Part shown: in pieces, positions 17,569 to 26,560 of the stretch
Numbering within the stretch: position 1 is the stretch's first letter
Layout: each line of letters starts with the position of its first letter
Assembly: GCA_016288215.1 (NCBI GenBank)
Contig: JAEEYQ010000015.1
Span: 18,463-82,462 of the forward strand
From: Lentisphaeria bacterium
GTDB taxonomy: Bacteria > Verrucomicrobiota > Lentisphaeria > Oligosphaerales > Oligosphaeraceae
DNA length: 64,000 bases
Reading direction: 5' to 3'
Notes under the pieces: generated by a model
Databases searched by the model: none
The model's input: only the letters and a program-made list of their open reading frames with translations
What the model was told of the DNA's origin: nothing
Made by a program: the position numbers and the translations under genes

Positions 17569-18768
17569 TCACTTCGCGTTTTCGATGCGGCGGATGCGCA
17601 GATCCTGCAGGACGCCGGACTCCTTGCCGCCGCCGCAGCAGTAGGCCAGCAGCAGCGCGTCGTCGTCGAAGAGCATGGCGATGTAGCAGAAGCCGTGGTC
17701 AGGAGCGGTCTCGATGGTGCGATGGCCGTGCCATGAGGCGCCATTGTCCTTGGAGCGGGCGATGACCAGCGGCGTGCGGCTCCAGCTTTCCTTCGTGGGC
17801 TGAATGCCCCAGCGGGGGTCGAGGTCGCACCATACGGCGGTCAGTTCGCCGGTCTTCGGATTCCGCTTCATGGTGAGAGGCGATGAAATGGAGGGGAATT
17901 CCGTGGCCTGCACCGCCTGCGTCCACGTTTCGCCGCCGTCGTTGGAAAAGGCCTTGTAGGGAGTCTTCACATTGGTGCGGAACCATGCCATGACTCTGTT
18001 GTTGCCCAAATCGACGACGCCTGGCTCCTGGAAGTGCTCGTATCCGGAGCCTAGCCATAGGGGCGGATAGCAGCATTGTCTCGCCTCCCGCCACGTCGCG
18101 CCGCCGTCGTCCGACAAATAGAAATAGGTTTCAGACCGCGGTGCATAGACCGTGGACACTTTGCCATCGGCGATTCTGGGGGCGAGAATGCGCACATTGG
18201 CGATCGGCACGATGATGCGTCCACTTTCCAGCTGCACGAGACGGTCGTTGCACAGCACGATATAGCTTGGGGGAACGGCGCAGATGTCGACGGGCTCCGT
18301 CCAGGTCTCGCCTTCATCGGAGGAGGTGCAGAAGTAGGGGCGGCAGTCCAGGGCGCCGGGGTCGTTGGGGATTTTTGTCGTCAGGGAGCGGTCCTTGAAG
18401 GATTTCTCCAGATAGGCCATGGCGATGCGTCCGTCCTGCAGGCGCAGGAGGGAGACGCTCATCACGTTCTGCGCCCGGTTGGGGACGACGACGCGGTAGT
18501 CGCTCCACGTGCGGCCGCCGTCGGAGGAGGTGATGGCCACCAGGTCCGCATGGGCGTGGTCATCCCAGTTGGTCGTGGTGTAGCGGGTGTACATGAACAT
18601 GATGCGTCCGTCCTTCAGTTTGACGAACGCGCCTTCGGAATTGCGGCCGTTGGTTCCTGCGTGTTTGATGTCGGTGACGCTGTCTGCCATGGGTTTGGCT
18701 CCTTCCTCTGCTGAAACAATGGATAATGTGGCAATGGCGAGAATGACTTGGATGATTCTGCGTCTCAT
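17569..18768 (-). CDS. Secreted sialidase-family (BNR/Asp-box) exo-hydrolase
   Basis: A 399-residue protein with an N-terminal signal peptide ending near SIVSA (residue 20). It has five Asp-box repeats of the S-x-D-x-G-x-T-W type (first at 81-88, SSDGGRTW; others SSDEGETW, SDDGGATW, SNDGGETW, SKDNGASW), which define the six-bladed sialidase propeller. Strand-like LKDGRIMFMYTRY and LQDGRIAMAYLE segments recur between them. The likely reaction is release of terminal sialic acid or a related sugar, but this fold includes other exo-glycosidases. AAGGAG is well placed before the ATG. Confidence 0.82.
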   Translation of the reverse strand: MRRRIIQVILAIATLSIVSAEEGAKPMADSVTDIKHAGTNGRNSEGAFVKLKDGRIMFMYTRYTTTNWDDHAHADLVAITSSDGGRTWSDYRVVVPNRAQNVMSVSLLRLQDGRIAMAYLEKSFKDRSLTTKIPNDPGALDCRPYFCTSSDEGETWTEPVDICAVPPSYIVLCNDRLVQLESGRIIVPIANVRILAPRIADGKVSTVYAPRSETYFYLSDDGGATWREARQCCYPPLWLGSGYEHFQEPGVVDLGNNRVMAWFRTNVKTPYKAFSNDGGETWTQAVQATEFPSISSPLTMKRNPKTGELTAVWCDLDPRWGIQPTKESWSRTPLVIARSKDNGASWHGHRTIETAPDHGFCYIAMLFDDDALLLAYCCGGGKESGVLQDLRIRRIENAK

Positions 18769-18819
18769 GGTGGCTCCTTGTCGAAAAGGCTGCAGGTGGC
18801 TTTGGGTTCCTTATTCCTT

Positions 18820-18849
18820 ATAATATAGGAAAGGATAGGTGAAAATCAA
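18820..18849 (-). promoter_or_regulatory. Promoter TTGATT-N18-TATTAT for the sialidase gene
   Basis: Read on the minus strand, -35 TTGATT (18844-18849) and -10 TATTAT (18820-18825) are 18 bases apart, giving a leader of about 45 bases. Confidence 0.5.
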
Positions 18850-18899
18850 TCGTGGAGGGATTACAAACGGTGATAATCGGCTGGTTGCGGGCGGCCGTT

Positions 18900-18929
18900 T
18901 TGTCAAAGGCGAAAGATGCATTACATTAT
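18900..18929 (+). promoter_or_regulatory. Promoter TTGTCA-N18-CATTAT for the purC-purB genes
   Basis: -35 TTGTCA at 18900-18905 and -10 CATTAT at 18924-18929. A start near 18936 would leave a leader of about 48 bases. Confidence 0.45.
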
Positions 18930-18983
18930 ATGTTTCTTCATGAAACCTAAAGTGGAAAAACCGCAAGAGTAAGGAAAGCCATC

Positions 18984-19874
18984 ATGCAATACGACAAAAA
19001 TCATGCCCTATTGAGCACATCCATTCCGGAAATCGGCGAGCCGAAGCGCGGCAAAGTCCGTGATGTCTATGACTTAGGGGATTCTCTGCTGTTTGTGGCC
19101 ACGGACCGCATCAGCGCCTTTGACTGCATCATGCCCAACGGCATCCCCGGCAAGGGCATGGTTTTGACGCAGATCACGCTGAACTGGTTCAAAGTGCTCA
19201 GCGGCCTTTCCAACCACCTCATCACGGCGGATGTCTCCCGCTATCCGGAAGCCCTGCGCAAATACGCGGCGGATCTGGACGGCCGCTCGATGATTGTCCG
19301 AAAGCTGAAAATGCTTCCGGTGGAATGCATTGTGCGTGGCTATCTGACCGGCTCCGGCTGGGAAAGCTACCAGAAGTGCGGCAAAGTCTGCGGCATTCCG
19401 CTGCGGGCAGGCTACATCAACGCCTCCAAATTGGACGAGCCCATCTTCACGCCGACCACCAAGGAGGAAAGCGGCCATGACATGGCCATCACCGCCGAAG
19501 AGCTCTGCGGCGTCATCGGCAGCGAACTGACCGGCAAGCTGAAAACCGCCGCCCTTTCCCTTTACAGCCAAGCGGCGGACTATGCCATCGCCCGCGGCAT
19601 CATCGTCGCCGACACCAAATTCGAATTCGGCCTGGATGAAAAGGGCGAACTCGTTCTGGCAGATGAAGTTCTGACGCCGGATTCAAGCCGCTTCTGGCCC
19701 GTGGCCTCCTACGCGCCCGGCAAGAATCCGCCGTCTCTGGACAAGCAGTTTGTCCGTGACTGGCTGGACAGCGTCCATTTCAACCATCAGCCCCCCGCCC
19801 CCGAACTGCCGGACGACATTGTGGAAAAGACTGCCGCGAAATATCGCGGCGCCCTGACGGAGCTGACTGCATAA
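18984..19874 (+). CDS. purC: Phosphoribosylaminoimidazole-succinocarboxamide synthase (SAICAR synthetase)
   Basis: Joins aspartate to CAIR with ATP in purine synthesis. At 296 residues it is of the longer type known from yeast and many environmental bacteria. Recognisable parts are RGKVRDVYDLGDSLLFVATDRISAFD near the start, the LPVECIVRGYLTGSGW signature, and TKFEFGLDEKGELVLADEVLTPDSSRFW. The ribosome site AAGGAA precedes the ATG. purB follows after 27 bases, so the two are probably co-transcribed. Confidence 0.96.
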   Translation: MQYDKNHALLSTSIPEIGEPKRGKVRDVYDLGDSLLFVATDRISAFDCIMPNGIPGKGMVLTQITLNWFKVLSGLSNHLITADVSRYPEALRKYAADLDGRSMIVRKLKMLPVECIVRGYLTGSGWESYQKCGKVCGIPLRAGYINASKLDEPIFTPTTKEESGHDMAITAEELCGVIGSELTGKLKTAALSLYSQAADYAIARGIIVADTKFEFGLDEKGELVLADEVLTPDSSRFWPVASYAPGKNPPSLDKQFVRDWLDSVHFNHQPPAPELPDDIVEKTAAKYRGALTELTA

Positions 19875-19901
19875 CTTGTTGATTATAAGGTATTTACACA
19901 T

Positions 19902-21341
19902 ATGGCCATGCAATACGATTCCTATCAGAGCCCTTTCTCCACCCGCTATGCCAGCGGCCAGATGCAGCAGATCTTCTCGGAGCTCCACAAGTTCAGAACG
20001 TGGCGGCGGCTTTGGATCGCCCTGGCGGAGGCGGAGCAGGAACTGGGTCTGGCCATCAGCGATGCGCAAATCGCTCAGCTGAAGGAACATGCGCTGGACA
20101 TCAATTTTGCGGAGGCGGAGGCGCGGGAGAAGATCGTGCGTCACGATGTCATGAGCCATGTCTATGCCTACGGTCTGCAATGTCCTGATGCCAAGGGAAT
20201 TATCCATCTTGGAGCCACCTCCTGCTACGTGGGGGACAACACGGACCTGATCATCATGCGGGAGGCACTGCAGCTGCTGCGGGGCAAGCTGGTCACGGTC
20301 ATCGGCAATCTGGCGGATTTCGCGGAGGCCCATGCGAGCCTGCCCACGTTGGCCTTCACCCACTTCCAGCCCGCCCAACCCACCACGGTGGGCAAACGGG
20401 CCACCCTGTGGATTCAGGACCTGCTGGCGGACGTGGCGGATTTGGACTACGTGGCCGGCAATCTGCGGCTGCTGGGCTCAAAGGGCACCACGGGCACCCA
20501 GGCCAGCTTTTTGGAGCTCTTTGGCGGCGACCACGACCGCTGCAAGAAGCTGGATGCCCTCATCGCGGAGAAGATGGGCTTCCCTGGCTGCTATGCGGTG
20601 TCTGGCCAGACCTATTCGCGGAAGATCGACGCCAATGTGCTCAATGTCCTTTCGGGCATCGCCCAAAGCGCCGCCAAATTCTCCAACGACATTCGGCTGC
20701 TGCAGCATCTGAAGGAAGTGGAGGAGCCCTTCGAGAAGGGCCAGATCGGCTCCTCCGCCATGGCCTACAAGCGGAATCCCATGCGCAGCGAACGCATCGC
20801 ATCTATCGCTCGCTACGTGATTTGCGATGCGCTGAACCCCGCCATGACCGCCGCCACCCAATGGTTCGAGCGCACGCTTGACGACTCCGCCAACCGACGC
20901 GTGGCCATTGCGGAGGGCTTCCTGGCCGTGGACGGCATTCTCAACCTCTACAGCAACGTCTCCAGCGGACTGGTGGTCTATCCCAAGGTCATCGCCCGTC
21001 GGCTGGAGCAGGAGCTGCCCTTCATGGCGTCGGAGAACCTGATGATGGACGCCGTCAAGGCGGGCGGGGACCGTCAGGAGCTCCACGAGGTCATTCGCGT
21101 CAACGCGCAGGCCGCCGCGGCGAACGTCAAGCAGAACGGCGGGGAGAACGACCTGCTGGCCCGCCTGGCCCGAGATGAACATTTCGCCAAGCTGAACCTG
21201 GACCTCGCCGCCGCTTTGGACCCCAGCCGCTATGTGGGACGGGCTCCGGAGCAGACGTTGGACTATCTTGCGGAATGCGTCCGTCCCTTCTTGAAGGAAA
21301 ACGCGGACCGTGCCATGTCCGGCGGCGAAGTGAATGTCTGA
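19902..21341 (+). CDS. purB: Adenylosuccinate lyase
   Basis: Cleaves SAICAR and adenylosuccinate to release fumarate, acting twice in purine synthesis. The fumarase-superfamily signature SSAMAYKRNP is at residues 284-293, the flexible catalytic loop with the essential serine. THFQPAQPTT carries the conserved histidine. The length of 479 residues and the AMTAATQWFERTLDDSANRR stretch are closer to the animal-type enzyme than to the 430-residue Bacillus type. Two ATGs lie within nine bases; the first is used. Confidence 0.96.
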   Translation: MAMQYDSYQSPFSTRYASGQMQQIFSELHKFRTWRRLWIALAEAEQELGLAISDAQIAQLKEHALDINFAEAEAREKIVRHDVMSHVYAYGLQCPDAKGIIHLGATSCYVGDNTDLIIMREALQLLRGKLVTVIGNLADFAEAHASLPTLAFTHFQPAQPTTVGKRATLWIQDLLADVADLDYVAGNLRLLGSKGTTGTQASFLELFGGDHDRCKKLDALIAEKMGFPGCYAVSGQTYSRKIDANVLNVLSGIAQSAAKFSNDIRLLQHLKEVEEPFEKGQIGSSAMAYKRNPMRSERIASIARYVICDALNPAMTAATQWFERTLDDSANRRVAIAEGFLAVDGILNLYSNVSSGLVVYPKVIARRLEQELPFMASENLMMDAVKAGGDRQELHEVIRVNAQAAAANVKQNGGENDLLARLARDEHFAKLNLDLAAALDPSRYVGRAPEQTLDYLAECVRPFLKENADRAMSGGEVNV

Positions 21342-21366
21342 AAACAGTTCAGCGGGGTCGGCGGCC

Positions 21367-21472
21367 TAACTCTAGCTAGCTCTAGAAGCTCTAGAAAAAT
21401 TCCTAATTTCTAATTCCTAATTTCTAATTTCTAATTCCTAATTCCTAATTTTCAAATACTTCTAGCTGCTGG
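21367..21472. repeat. Composite repeat: 9-mer CTCTAGAAN then heptamer CTAATTN
   Basis: Two to three nonamer units (CTCTAGAAG, CTCTAGAAA) run into about seven heptamer units, then a last CTTCTAG. The block fills the purB-purA gap and ends just before the purA ribosome site. Confidence 0.8.
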
Positions 21473-21479
21473 AGAAAAG

Positions 21480-22763
21480 ATGTCAACGATAGTGGTTGTC
21501 GGAACGCAATGGGGCGATGAAGGCAAGGGAAAGATTGTGGATTTCCTTGCGTCCCAAGCAGATGTGGTGGCCCGTTTCCAAGGGGGAAGCAATGCGGGGC
21601 ATACGGTCACGGCGGATGGGCAGGAGTACAAGCTGCATCTGCTGCCCTCCGGAATCTTGTATCCGGGCTGCATCTGCGTCGTCGGCAATGACGTGGTGTT
21701 GGACCCCAAGCTGATTCTGGAGGAGATTGACGCCCTGAAAAAGCAGGGCCGCCCCATGGGCGAGCTTCGCATCTCAAACCGCTGCCATGTGGTGATGCCT
21801 TATCACAAGCGGCTGGATGCCCTGCAGGAGGCGTTTCGCGGAAAGGGCAAAGTCGGCACCACGGGCCATGGCATCGGCCCCTGCTATGCCGACGCCGCCG
21901 ACCGCATCGGCATCCGGGTGGTCAGCTGGATGGACAAAGCCGCCTTCGCCGCCGAACTGAAGGCCGTTTTGGAGTACAAGAACCGGATTTTGACGGAAGT
22001 GTTTAAGGCGGAACCCTTTGATTTCCAGCAAATCTACGATGAATACAACGCCTATGCGGAACGGCTTCGTCCCTATGTGTGCGACACCTGCACCCTGATG
22101 AACGGGCTGATTCAGGATGGCCGCCGCGTGCTTTTCGAAGGGGCGCAGGCCGCCATGCTGGACTTGTCCCATGGCACCTATCCCTTTGTCACCAGCTCAC
22201 ATCCGACGGCGGGCGCCGTCTGCGTCGGCTTGGGCGTCGGCCCCCGCTGCATCGACAAGGTGATTGGCGTCGTGAAGGCCTATGCAACGCGGGTGGGCGA
22301 AGGTCCCTTCCCCACGGAGCAGCTGAACGAAAACGGCGTCCGACTGCGTGAAATCGCCCACGAATACGGCGCGACCACGGGGCGCCCCCGCCGGACGGGG
22401 TGGCTGGACATGAGCGTGGTCCGCTATGCGGCGCAGCTCAACGGGTTGGACTGCATCGCCATCACGCGGCTGGACATTCTTGACCACTTCTCCGAAATCA
22501 AAATCTGCAGCGGCTACACGCTGAACGGCCAGCCGTTGAACGAGTTCCCCGCCAGCCTGAAGGTCTTGGGGCAGGTGGAGCCCGTCTACGAAACCCTGCC
22601 GGGCTGGATGACGGACACCAGCGGCATCCGCGACTACGACAAGCTGCCGCCCAACTGCCGCCGCTATGCGGAGCGGGTGGCGGAACTGGCGGGAACCCGC
22701 TTGGGCATCGTCTCCGTCGGCCCTGGCCGCGATCAGACCATCGTGCTGGAAAAGATGTTCTAA
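21480..22763 (+). CDS. purA: Adenylosuccinate synthetase
   Basis: Makes adenylosuccinate from IMP, aspartate and GTP, the first step to AMP. The 427 residues contain the GTP loop GTQWGDEGKGK with catalytic D13, and H41 in GGSNAGHT. GTTGHGIGPCYADAADRIGIRV and the C-terminal GPGRDQTI are typical. TGGAG precedes the ATG. With purC and purB it makes a purine cluster, although repeats in the gap may separate its transcription. Confidence 0.97.
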   Translation: MSTIVVVGTQWGDEGKGKIVDFLASQADVVARFQGGSNAGHTVTADGQEYKLHLLPSGILYPGCICVVGNDVVLDPKLILEEIDALKKQGRPMGELRISNRCHVVMPYHKRLDALQEAFRGKGKVGTTGHGIGPCYADAADRIGIRVVSWMDKAAFAAELKAVLEYKNRILTEVFKAEPFDFQQIYDEYNAYAERLRPYVCDTCTLMNGLIQDGRRVLFEGAQAAMLDLSHGTYPFVTSSHPTAGAVCVGLGVGPRCIDKVIGVVKAYATRVGEGPFPTEQLNENGVRLREIAHEYGATTGRPRRTGWLDMSVVRYAAQLNGLDCIAITRLDILDHFSEIKICSGYTLNGQPLNEFPASLKVLGQVEPVYETLPGWMTDTSGIRDYDKLPPNCRRYAERVAELAGTRLGIVSVGPGRDQTIVLEKMF

Positions 22764-22765
22764 AG

Positions 22766-22815
22766 AATTAGGAATTAGGAATTAGGAATTTCCCTAGTGC
22801 TTCTAGAGCTAGCTA
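22766..22815. repeat. Composite repeat in inverse orientation (GAATTAG heptamers, then CTTCTAGAG)
   Basis: Three perfect AATTAGG-type heptamers followed by nonamer-type CTAGTGCTTCTAGAGCTAG. It mirrors the block before purA, so purA is bracketed by inverted copies. Confidence 0.75.
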
Positions 22816-22816
22816 T

Positions 22817-22850
22817 ATGCATTAAATGCTTAAATTGAATGCATTAAATG
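22817..22850. repeat. Direct repeat ATGCATTAAATG, two copies with 22-bp period
   Basis: Exact 12-mers at 22817-22828 and 22839-22850. The period is about two helical turns, as for cooperative binding sites. The rest of the gap to 23087 holds short palindromes (GGCCCCAGGGGGCC region and TTGCATTATATTGCAA near 23063) and no gene. Confidence 0.5.
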
Positions 22851-23087
22851 AAACAGGGAGTCGTGCTCCAAAAAGCGGAGAAACAGGCGGGAAATCGCGT
22901 CTGGAAGGGCCTTGTGGACACCTGGTTTTTCGGCGAAATGCCCGCTAATGGCCCCAGGGGGCCCGCTGTGGCATTTTGTGTCTGAACCTGTATATTAATA
23001 CCTCTCTTGGTGCATGGGCCTGTTAGGGGCCATTCCTGCAGTTTTGCCGTTTTTGCACTTTGTTGCATTATATTGCAATTTATGGCG

Positions 23088-23795
23088 TCATGGCATGGCG
23101 GAGAGATTCAGGGGGACGGGTGCGTCGATGGCGATGGAGTCTGGCGTGACCACGCAGTCCATGGCTAGGACCTTCACGCCGTTTTGGGCGGCGATCCGCA
23201 GCGTTTCCGCGAATTCGAGGTGATGGATGTCGCTGGGTCTCATTTCCCGAACGCCCTTCATCTGGATGACGAACAGCAGCATGGCCTCATGACCGTCCTT
23301 TTGGCATGCCATGAGCTCGTGGAGATGTTTCACACCGCGTTCCGTGGGGGCGTCGGGGAAGCTGGCGACGCCGTCGTTTTCCAACGTGACGCCTTTGACC
23401 TCCAAAAACACGCTTCGCGAGCCGTCCTGAACATGGAAGTCAAAGCGGGAGCTGTGCCACGTGACTTCTCGCCGGAAGGTGGCCTGCGGGGAGAACAGCC
23501 CGCTGCGGGGCAGCCATTCGGCGGCCACGTCGTTGGGGACTTGGGAGTCCATGTTGACCAGCAGGGTGTCGCCGCAAGACCGCCGTTTCACCACGCTGAT
23601 GAGGTCGTGGCGGGTTTTGCGGGCGGGGTTGTCCGATTGGGCAAGGTAGATGTGGGCGCCGGGGAGCAGCAGCTCGTTGCAGCGGCCCGTGTTCTTCACA
23701 TGCACCACCTGCTCCACGCCGTCGATGTCGACGTGGGCGATGAAGCGGTTGGGCCGCCGAAGGAAGATGGCGCCGATGGTGTGAGGATAGTTCAT
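23088..23795 (-). CDS. sfsA: SfsA family nuclease-like protein
   Basis: A 235-residue member of the sugar fermentation stimulation protein family, which has a nucleic-acid-binding OB part and a PD-(D/E)xK-like nuclease fold. Visible marks are HVKNTGRCNELLLPG, the SRFDF strand, LEVKGVTL with FPDAPTERGVKHL, and a C-terminal region rich in conserved hydrophobics. The physiological role is not settled in any species. It lies alone between purA and the aldolase gene, both gaps being AT-rich. Confidence 0.9.
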   Translation of the reverse strand: MNYPHTIGAIFLRRPNRFIAHVDIDGVEQVVHVKNTGRCNELLLPGAHIYLAQSDNPARKTRHDLISVVKRRSCGDTLLVNMDSQVPNDVAAEWLPRSGLFSPQATFRREVTWHSSRFDFHVQDGSRSVFLEVKGVTLENDGVASFPDAPTERGVKHLHELMACQKDGHEAMLLFVIQMKGVREMRPSDIHHLEFAETLRIAAQNGVKVLAMDCVVTPDSIAIDAPVPLNLSAMP

Positions 23796-23980
23796 CCTGT
23801 ATTCCTAAAATCCGCAGCTAACTCTCTTGTTATGGAATAATATGCCATTTATCGGCAACTTATGAAGAACAACACGCTGGCGAGCCGGATGGATGCGCAT
23901 TACATAAGATATTTATACATAATGAGTTATGTTTCCAAAGCTAGTTTGTGCGCTTTTGGGGGGCATGGGGGGGCGATGGG

Positions 23981-24661
23981 TTAGGGGAGGTCCGCCACAT
24001 TTTTGCCCTTGCCATAGAATCCGTCCCAGGCGTTGCGGAACTTCTCCACGGAGGCGTCCGTCATGGGATGGGCGGCCAGTTTCCATACCAGATCCGGACT
24101 TAGGGTGACCGTGTGGGCGCCGGCGAGCAGCACATCCATGATCTGCCGCACATTGCGGAAGGAGGCGGCAAGAATTCTAGCGGGCAGATGGCGAGAGTCC
24201 AAGTAGCTGACCACCTTGCGGACAAACTCAGCCCCGCTTTCGTTGGCGTCCTCGATGTGGTTGATGTAGGGCGCCAGAAAGCTGGCTCCATGCTCCGCCG
24301 CCAAAAGCGCCTGGGGGACACTGTGGATGGTGGTGGCCGTGAAGGCGATGCCCTCCTTTTGAAGCTGAGGCATGGCCTTGAGTCCCTCTGCGGAAACGGG
24401 GACCTTGACGTAGAAATTGCCGCTGATGCGCTCCCGAAGGGCGGCGGCGTCCTGTAGAATCTGTTTCGCCGTGCTTCCCATGACCTGAGCGTGAAGCATG
24501 CGGTCGTTGCCGATGAGGCGTCGGATGTCTTGGAGAAGGTCCCAGAAGGGGCGACGTTCCTTGACAATCAAAGTGGGGCAGGTGGTCACTCCTGCAAGAG
24601 GATAGGCCTCCAGCGCCGTGGCGATATCCTCTAGATTTGTGGTGTCTACAAGAAGAAACAT
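23981..24661 (-). CDS. fsa: Fructose-6-phosphate aldolase / small transaldolase family
   Basis: The ATG at 24661 with GGGAG ten bases upstream gives 226 residues and places LLVDTTN at the N-terminus as in the family; an upstream in-frame extension is not supported. The Schiff-base lysine is K86 (FYVKVPV), and APYINHIED carries the active-site tyrosine of E. coli FSA. PLAGVTTCPTLI and the closing NAWDGFYG stretch also match FSA. It either cleaves fructose 6-phosphate to dihydroxyacetone and glyceraldehyde 3-phosphate or transfers dihydroxyacetone; sequence alone does not decide. Confidence 0.88.
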   Translation of the reverse strand: MFLLVDTTNLEDIATALEAYPLAGVTTCPTLIVKERRPFWDLLQDIRRLIGNDRMLHAQVMGSTAKQILQDAAALRERISGNFYVKVPVSAEGLKAMPQLQKEGIAFTATTIHSVPQALLAAEHGASFLAPYINHIEDANESGAEFVRKVVSYLDSRHLPARILAASFRNVRQIMDVLLAGAHTVTLSPDLVWKLAAHPMTDASVEKFRNAWDGFYGKGKNVADLP

Positions 24662-24812
24662 GATTGCATGGCTCCCGTTAAGTTCAATGTGGATGTCCTG
24701 TGGAAAATCCCACAAAAATAGCATGGATTGGCCCGTTGGCAAGCGGACAGGCCGTGGAAAACAAAGGCCGAAGGCGCCCATTTTCGTCATTGCCGATTGA
24801 AAATTATCCAGT

Positions 24813-24831
24813 TACGATTACAATAATCGTA
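24813..24831. promoter_or_regulatory. Inverted repeat TACGATTA-CAA-TAATCGTA, candidate operator
   Basis: Perfect eight-base arms in the 322-bp region between the divergent aldolase and metallo-beta-lactamase-fold genes. The centre ATTACAATAAT resembles the palindrome before the NifA-like gene at 7480. Confidence 0.45.
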
Positions 24832-24934
24832 TTCCGTTTCATTCCGCGAAGGGGCCGGCGGGATGCCATATATTATATATATGGAATAGAGTGGGTGGCG
24901 ACGGGGTGTCAAAATGAAAGTTTTTATTCTATTT

Positions 24935-24962
24935 TTGCAATAACATGCAAGTTTATTGATTA
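24935..24962 (+). promoter_or_regulatory. Promoter TTGCAA-N16-TGATTA
   Basis: The -35 is the TTGCAA seen elsewhere in the window; the -10 is weak. It would start transcription about 15 bases before the next coding start. Confidence 0.35.
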
Positions 24963-24983
24963 TGAACAGAACAGGAGCGTGAA

Positions 24984-25850
24984 ATGAATGGCATGTGGAC
25001 ACTGAGATGCGCATGGGTGGCCTGCCTGTGCATGGCGGTGGCGGAGGCGGGCGAGGCCTTCGGCACCTTCGCGTTTGCGGACTGCAAGGTCCTCTGCTTT
25101 CAGGACGTGGCCATGCGGCACCGCGCCGACCTTTTCGCGGACACGGAGAATTCCGGCTTCCGTCAGACGGAAGCCAGCTATCTTTCCTCCGTCAACGTGT
25201 TTCTGCTTGAGCGGGGCGGGGAGCGCTTTCTCATTGACGCGGGAAACGACGCCTCGCGCGGCACGCTGAAGCGCAAGCTGGAGCAGGGGAAAATCGACCC
25301 CGCCACCATCAAGGGGATTTTCATCACCCACATTCATCCGGACCATGTGGGCGGGTTGCTGTGGCAGAACCGTCCGCTGTTCCCCAATGCCACCTTATAC
25401 ATTGCGCGGGAAGAAGTTGAGGCATGGGAGAAGGACGCCCGCCGCGCCGCCCTCCGCCGTTATCTGGAGCCCTATGGCAAGCGCATGGCGCGCTTTGAAT
25501 TCGACAAGCCGCTGCCCGGCGGGCTGATTCCGCTGAAGCGGGCGGGGCACACGCCTGGCCACACCGTCTTCCAGCTCAAGCCGTCTTCGGGAGAGCCGAT
25601 TTGGTTCGTGGGGGACATCCTCCATGCGGTTGACCTGCAGGTGCCCCACACCAGCTTCTGCGCCGCATACGATACGGAGCCGAAAACCGCCGTAGTCTCT
25701 CGGCGACAAGTACTTAAGGCATCCGGCTTGTTCTTCGGAGCCCATTTCCCCTTCCCCGGCTGCGCGGAAATCAAGCCCGGCAAGGGCGACGGAGAGGATT
25801 TCATCTATGTCCCCAAGTCGTTCGCTGGAGACGCGGGAGGGCGCCCCTGA
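24984..25850 (+). CDS. Exported metallo-beta-lactamase-fold hydrolase
   Basis: A 288-residue protein with an N-terminal signal peptide (hydrophobic to about residue 22). The metal motif HIHPDH is at 116-121 (H116, H118, D120, H121), followed by the later ligands in GHTPGH, VGDILH and GAHFPFPG. FLIDAGN precedes the motif as in lactonase-like and glyoxalase-like members. It is probably a periplasmic dinuclear metal hydrolase; the substrate cannot be named. CAGGAG lies before the ATG. Confidence 0.85.
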   Translation: MNGMWTLRCAWVACLCMAVAEAGEAFGTFAFADCKVLCFQDVAMRHRADLFADTENSGFRQTEASYLSSVNVFLLERGGERFLIDAGNDASRGTLKRKLEQGKIDPATIKGIFITHIHPDHVGGLLWQNRPLFPNATLYIAREEVEAWEKDARRAALRRYLEPYGKRMARFEFDKPLPGGLIPLKRAGHTPGHTVFQLKPSSGEPIWFVGDILHAVDLQVPHTSFCAAYDTEPKTAVVSRRQVLKASGLFFGAHFPFPGCAEIKPGKGDGEDFIYVPKSFAGDAGGRP

Positions 25851-25869
25851 ACGTTCATCGGCGTCCATA

Positions 25870-25885
25870 ATGCAATCGATTGCAT
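25870..25885. promoter_or_regulatory. 16-bp perfect palindrome ATGCAATCGATTGCAT
   Basis: Lies 44 bases before the macro-domain gene, in the gap after the metallo-hydrolase. It is a likely dimeric repressor site. Confidence 0.45.
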
Positions 25886-25928
25886 GCGTTTTTATTCATA
25901 AAAGGAAGAAATGAGGGAGGGAAACTGT

Positions 25929-26459
25929 ATGGTTGAAGTGGAGATCATCACGGGAGACATCACCACGTTGAAGGTGGATGCCATCGTCAATGCGGCCAAC
26001 TGCGGCCTGTTGGGCGGCGGCGGGGTGGACGGCGCGATTCATGCCGCCGCCGGAAAGGCGCTGTTCGACGAATGCTGGCAGCTGGTGCAGGGGCTTCCCA
26101 ACGGAAGAGGGGAGACGGGGCAGGCCTATGCGACTGGCGCGGGGCGGCTGCCCTGCCGCTTTGTCTTCCACACGCCGGGGCCTGTGTATGTGGACGGCCA
26201 TCATGGGGAGGCGAAGCTGCTGGCCGCCTGCTATGCGAACAGCCTCCGCCTGGCGGAGGAGCGTCAGTGCAAAAGCATCGCCTTCCCCTGCATCTCCACC
26301 GGCGTCTACGGCTATCCCAAAGCGGAGGCGGCCACGGTGGCCTGCACCACGGTCATGCAGTTCCCCTGCCACGCGGTGGAGAAGGTGATCTTCTGCTGCT
26401 TCAGCCAAGGGGACACCGCCATCGTGAAGCGGGCGTGGGAGGCTCTTCAGACCAAATGA
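25929..26459 (+). CDS. Macro-domain protein (O-acetyl-ADP-ribose deacetylase type)
   Basis: A 176-residue single macro domain. GDITTLKVDAIVNAANCGLLGGGGVDGAIHAAAG is the ADP-ribose-binding N-terminal half in its usual order, and CISTGVYGYPKAEAA is the second phosphate loop. This subgroup removes O-acetyl-ADP-ribose or ADP-ribose from proteins. The ATG at 25929 is preferred since GGGAGGG stands before it and the family begins here; an ATG at 25911 adds six residues. HTPGPVYVDGHHGE in the middle replaces the more usual HAVGPIW. Confidence 0.88.
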   Translation: MVEVEIITGDITTLKVDAIVNAANCGLLGGGGVDGAIHAAAGKALFDECWQLVQGLPNGRGETGQAYATGAGRLPCRFVFHTPGPVYVDGHHGEAKLLAACYANSLRLAEERQCKSIAFPCISTGVYGYPKAEAATVACTTVMQFPCHAVEKVIFCCFSQGDTAIVKRAWEALQTK

Positions 26460-26560
26460 ACCCATGGCGAAAACAGCGGGGCAGGGACATGTCACCTGCT
26501 GGCCACGTCGCCTGTGTTATATCGTAAATTATTGTATATCAAGATGTTAGGAGAAAAGAG

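Noticed and set aside
22851..23087. tRNA or small RNA gene after purA
   Set aside because: No cloverleaf, T-loop motif or terminator pair could be found; only short palindromes.
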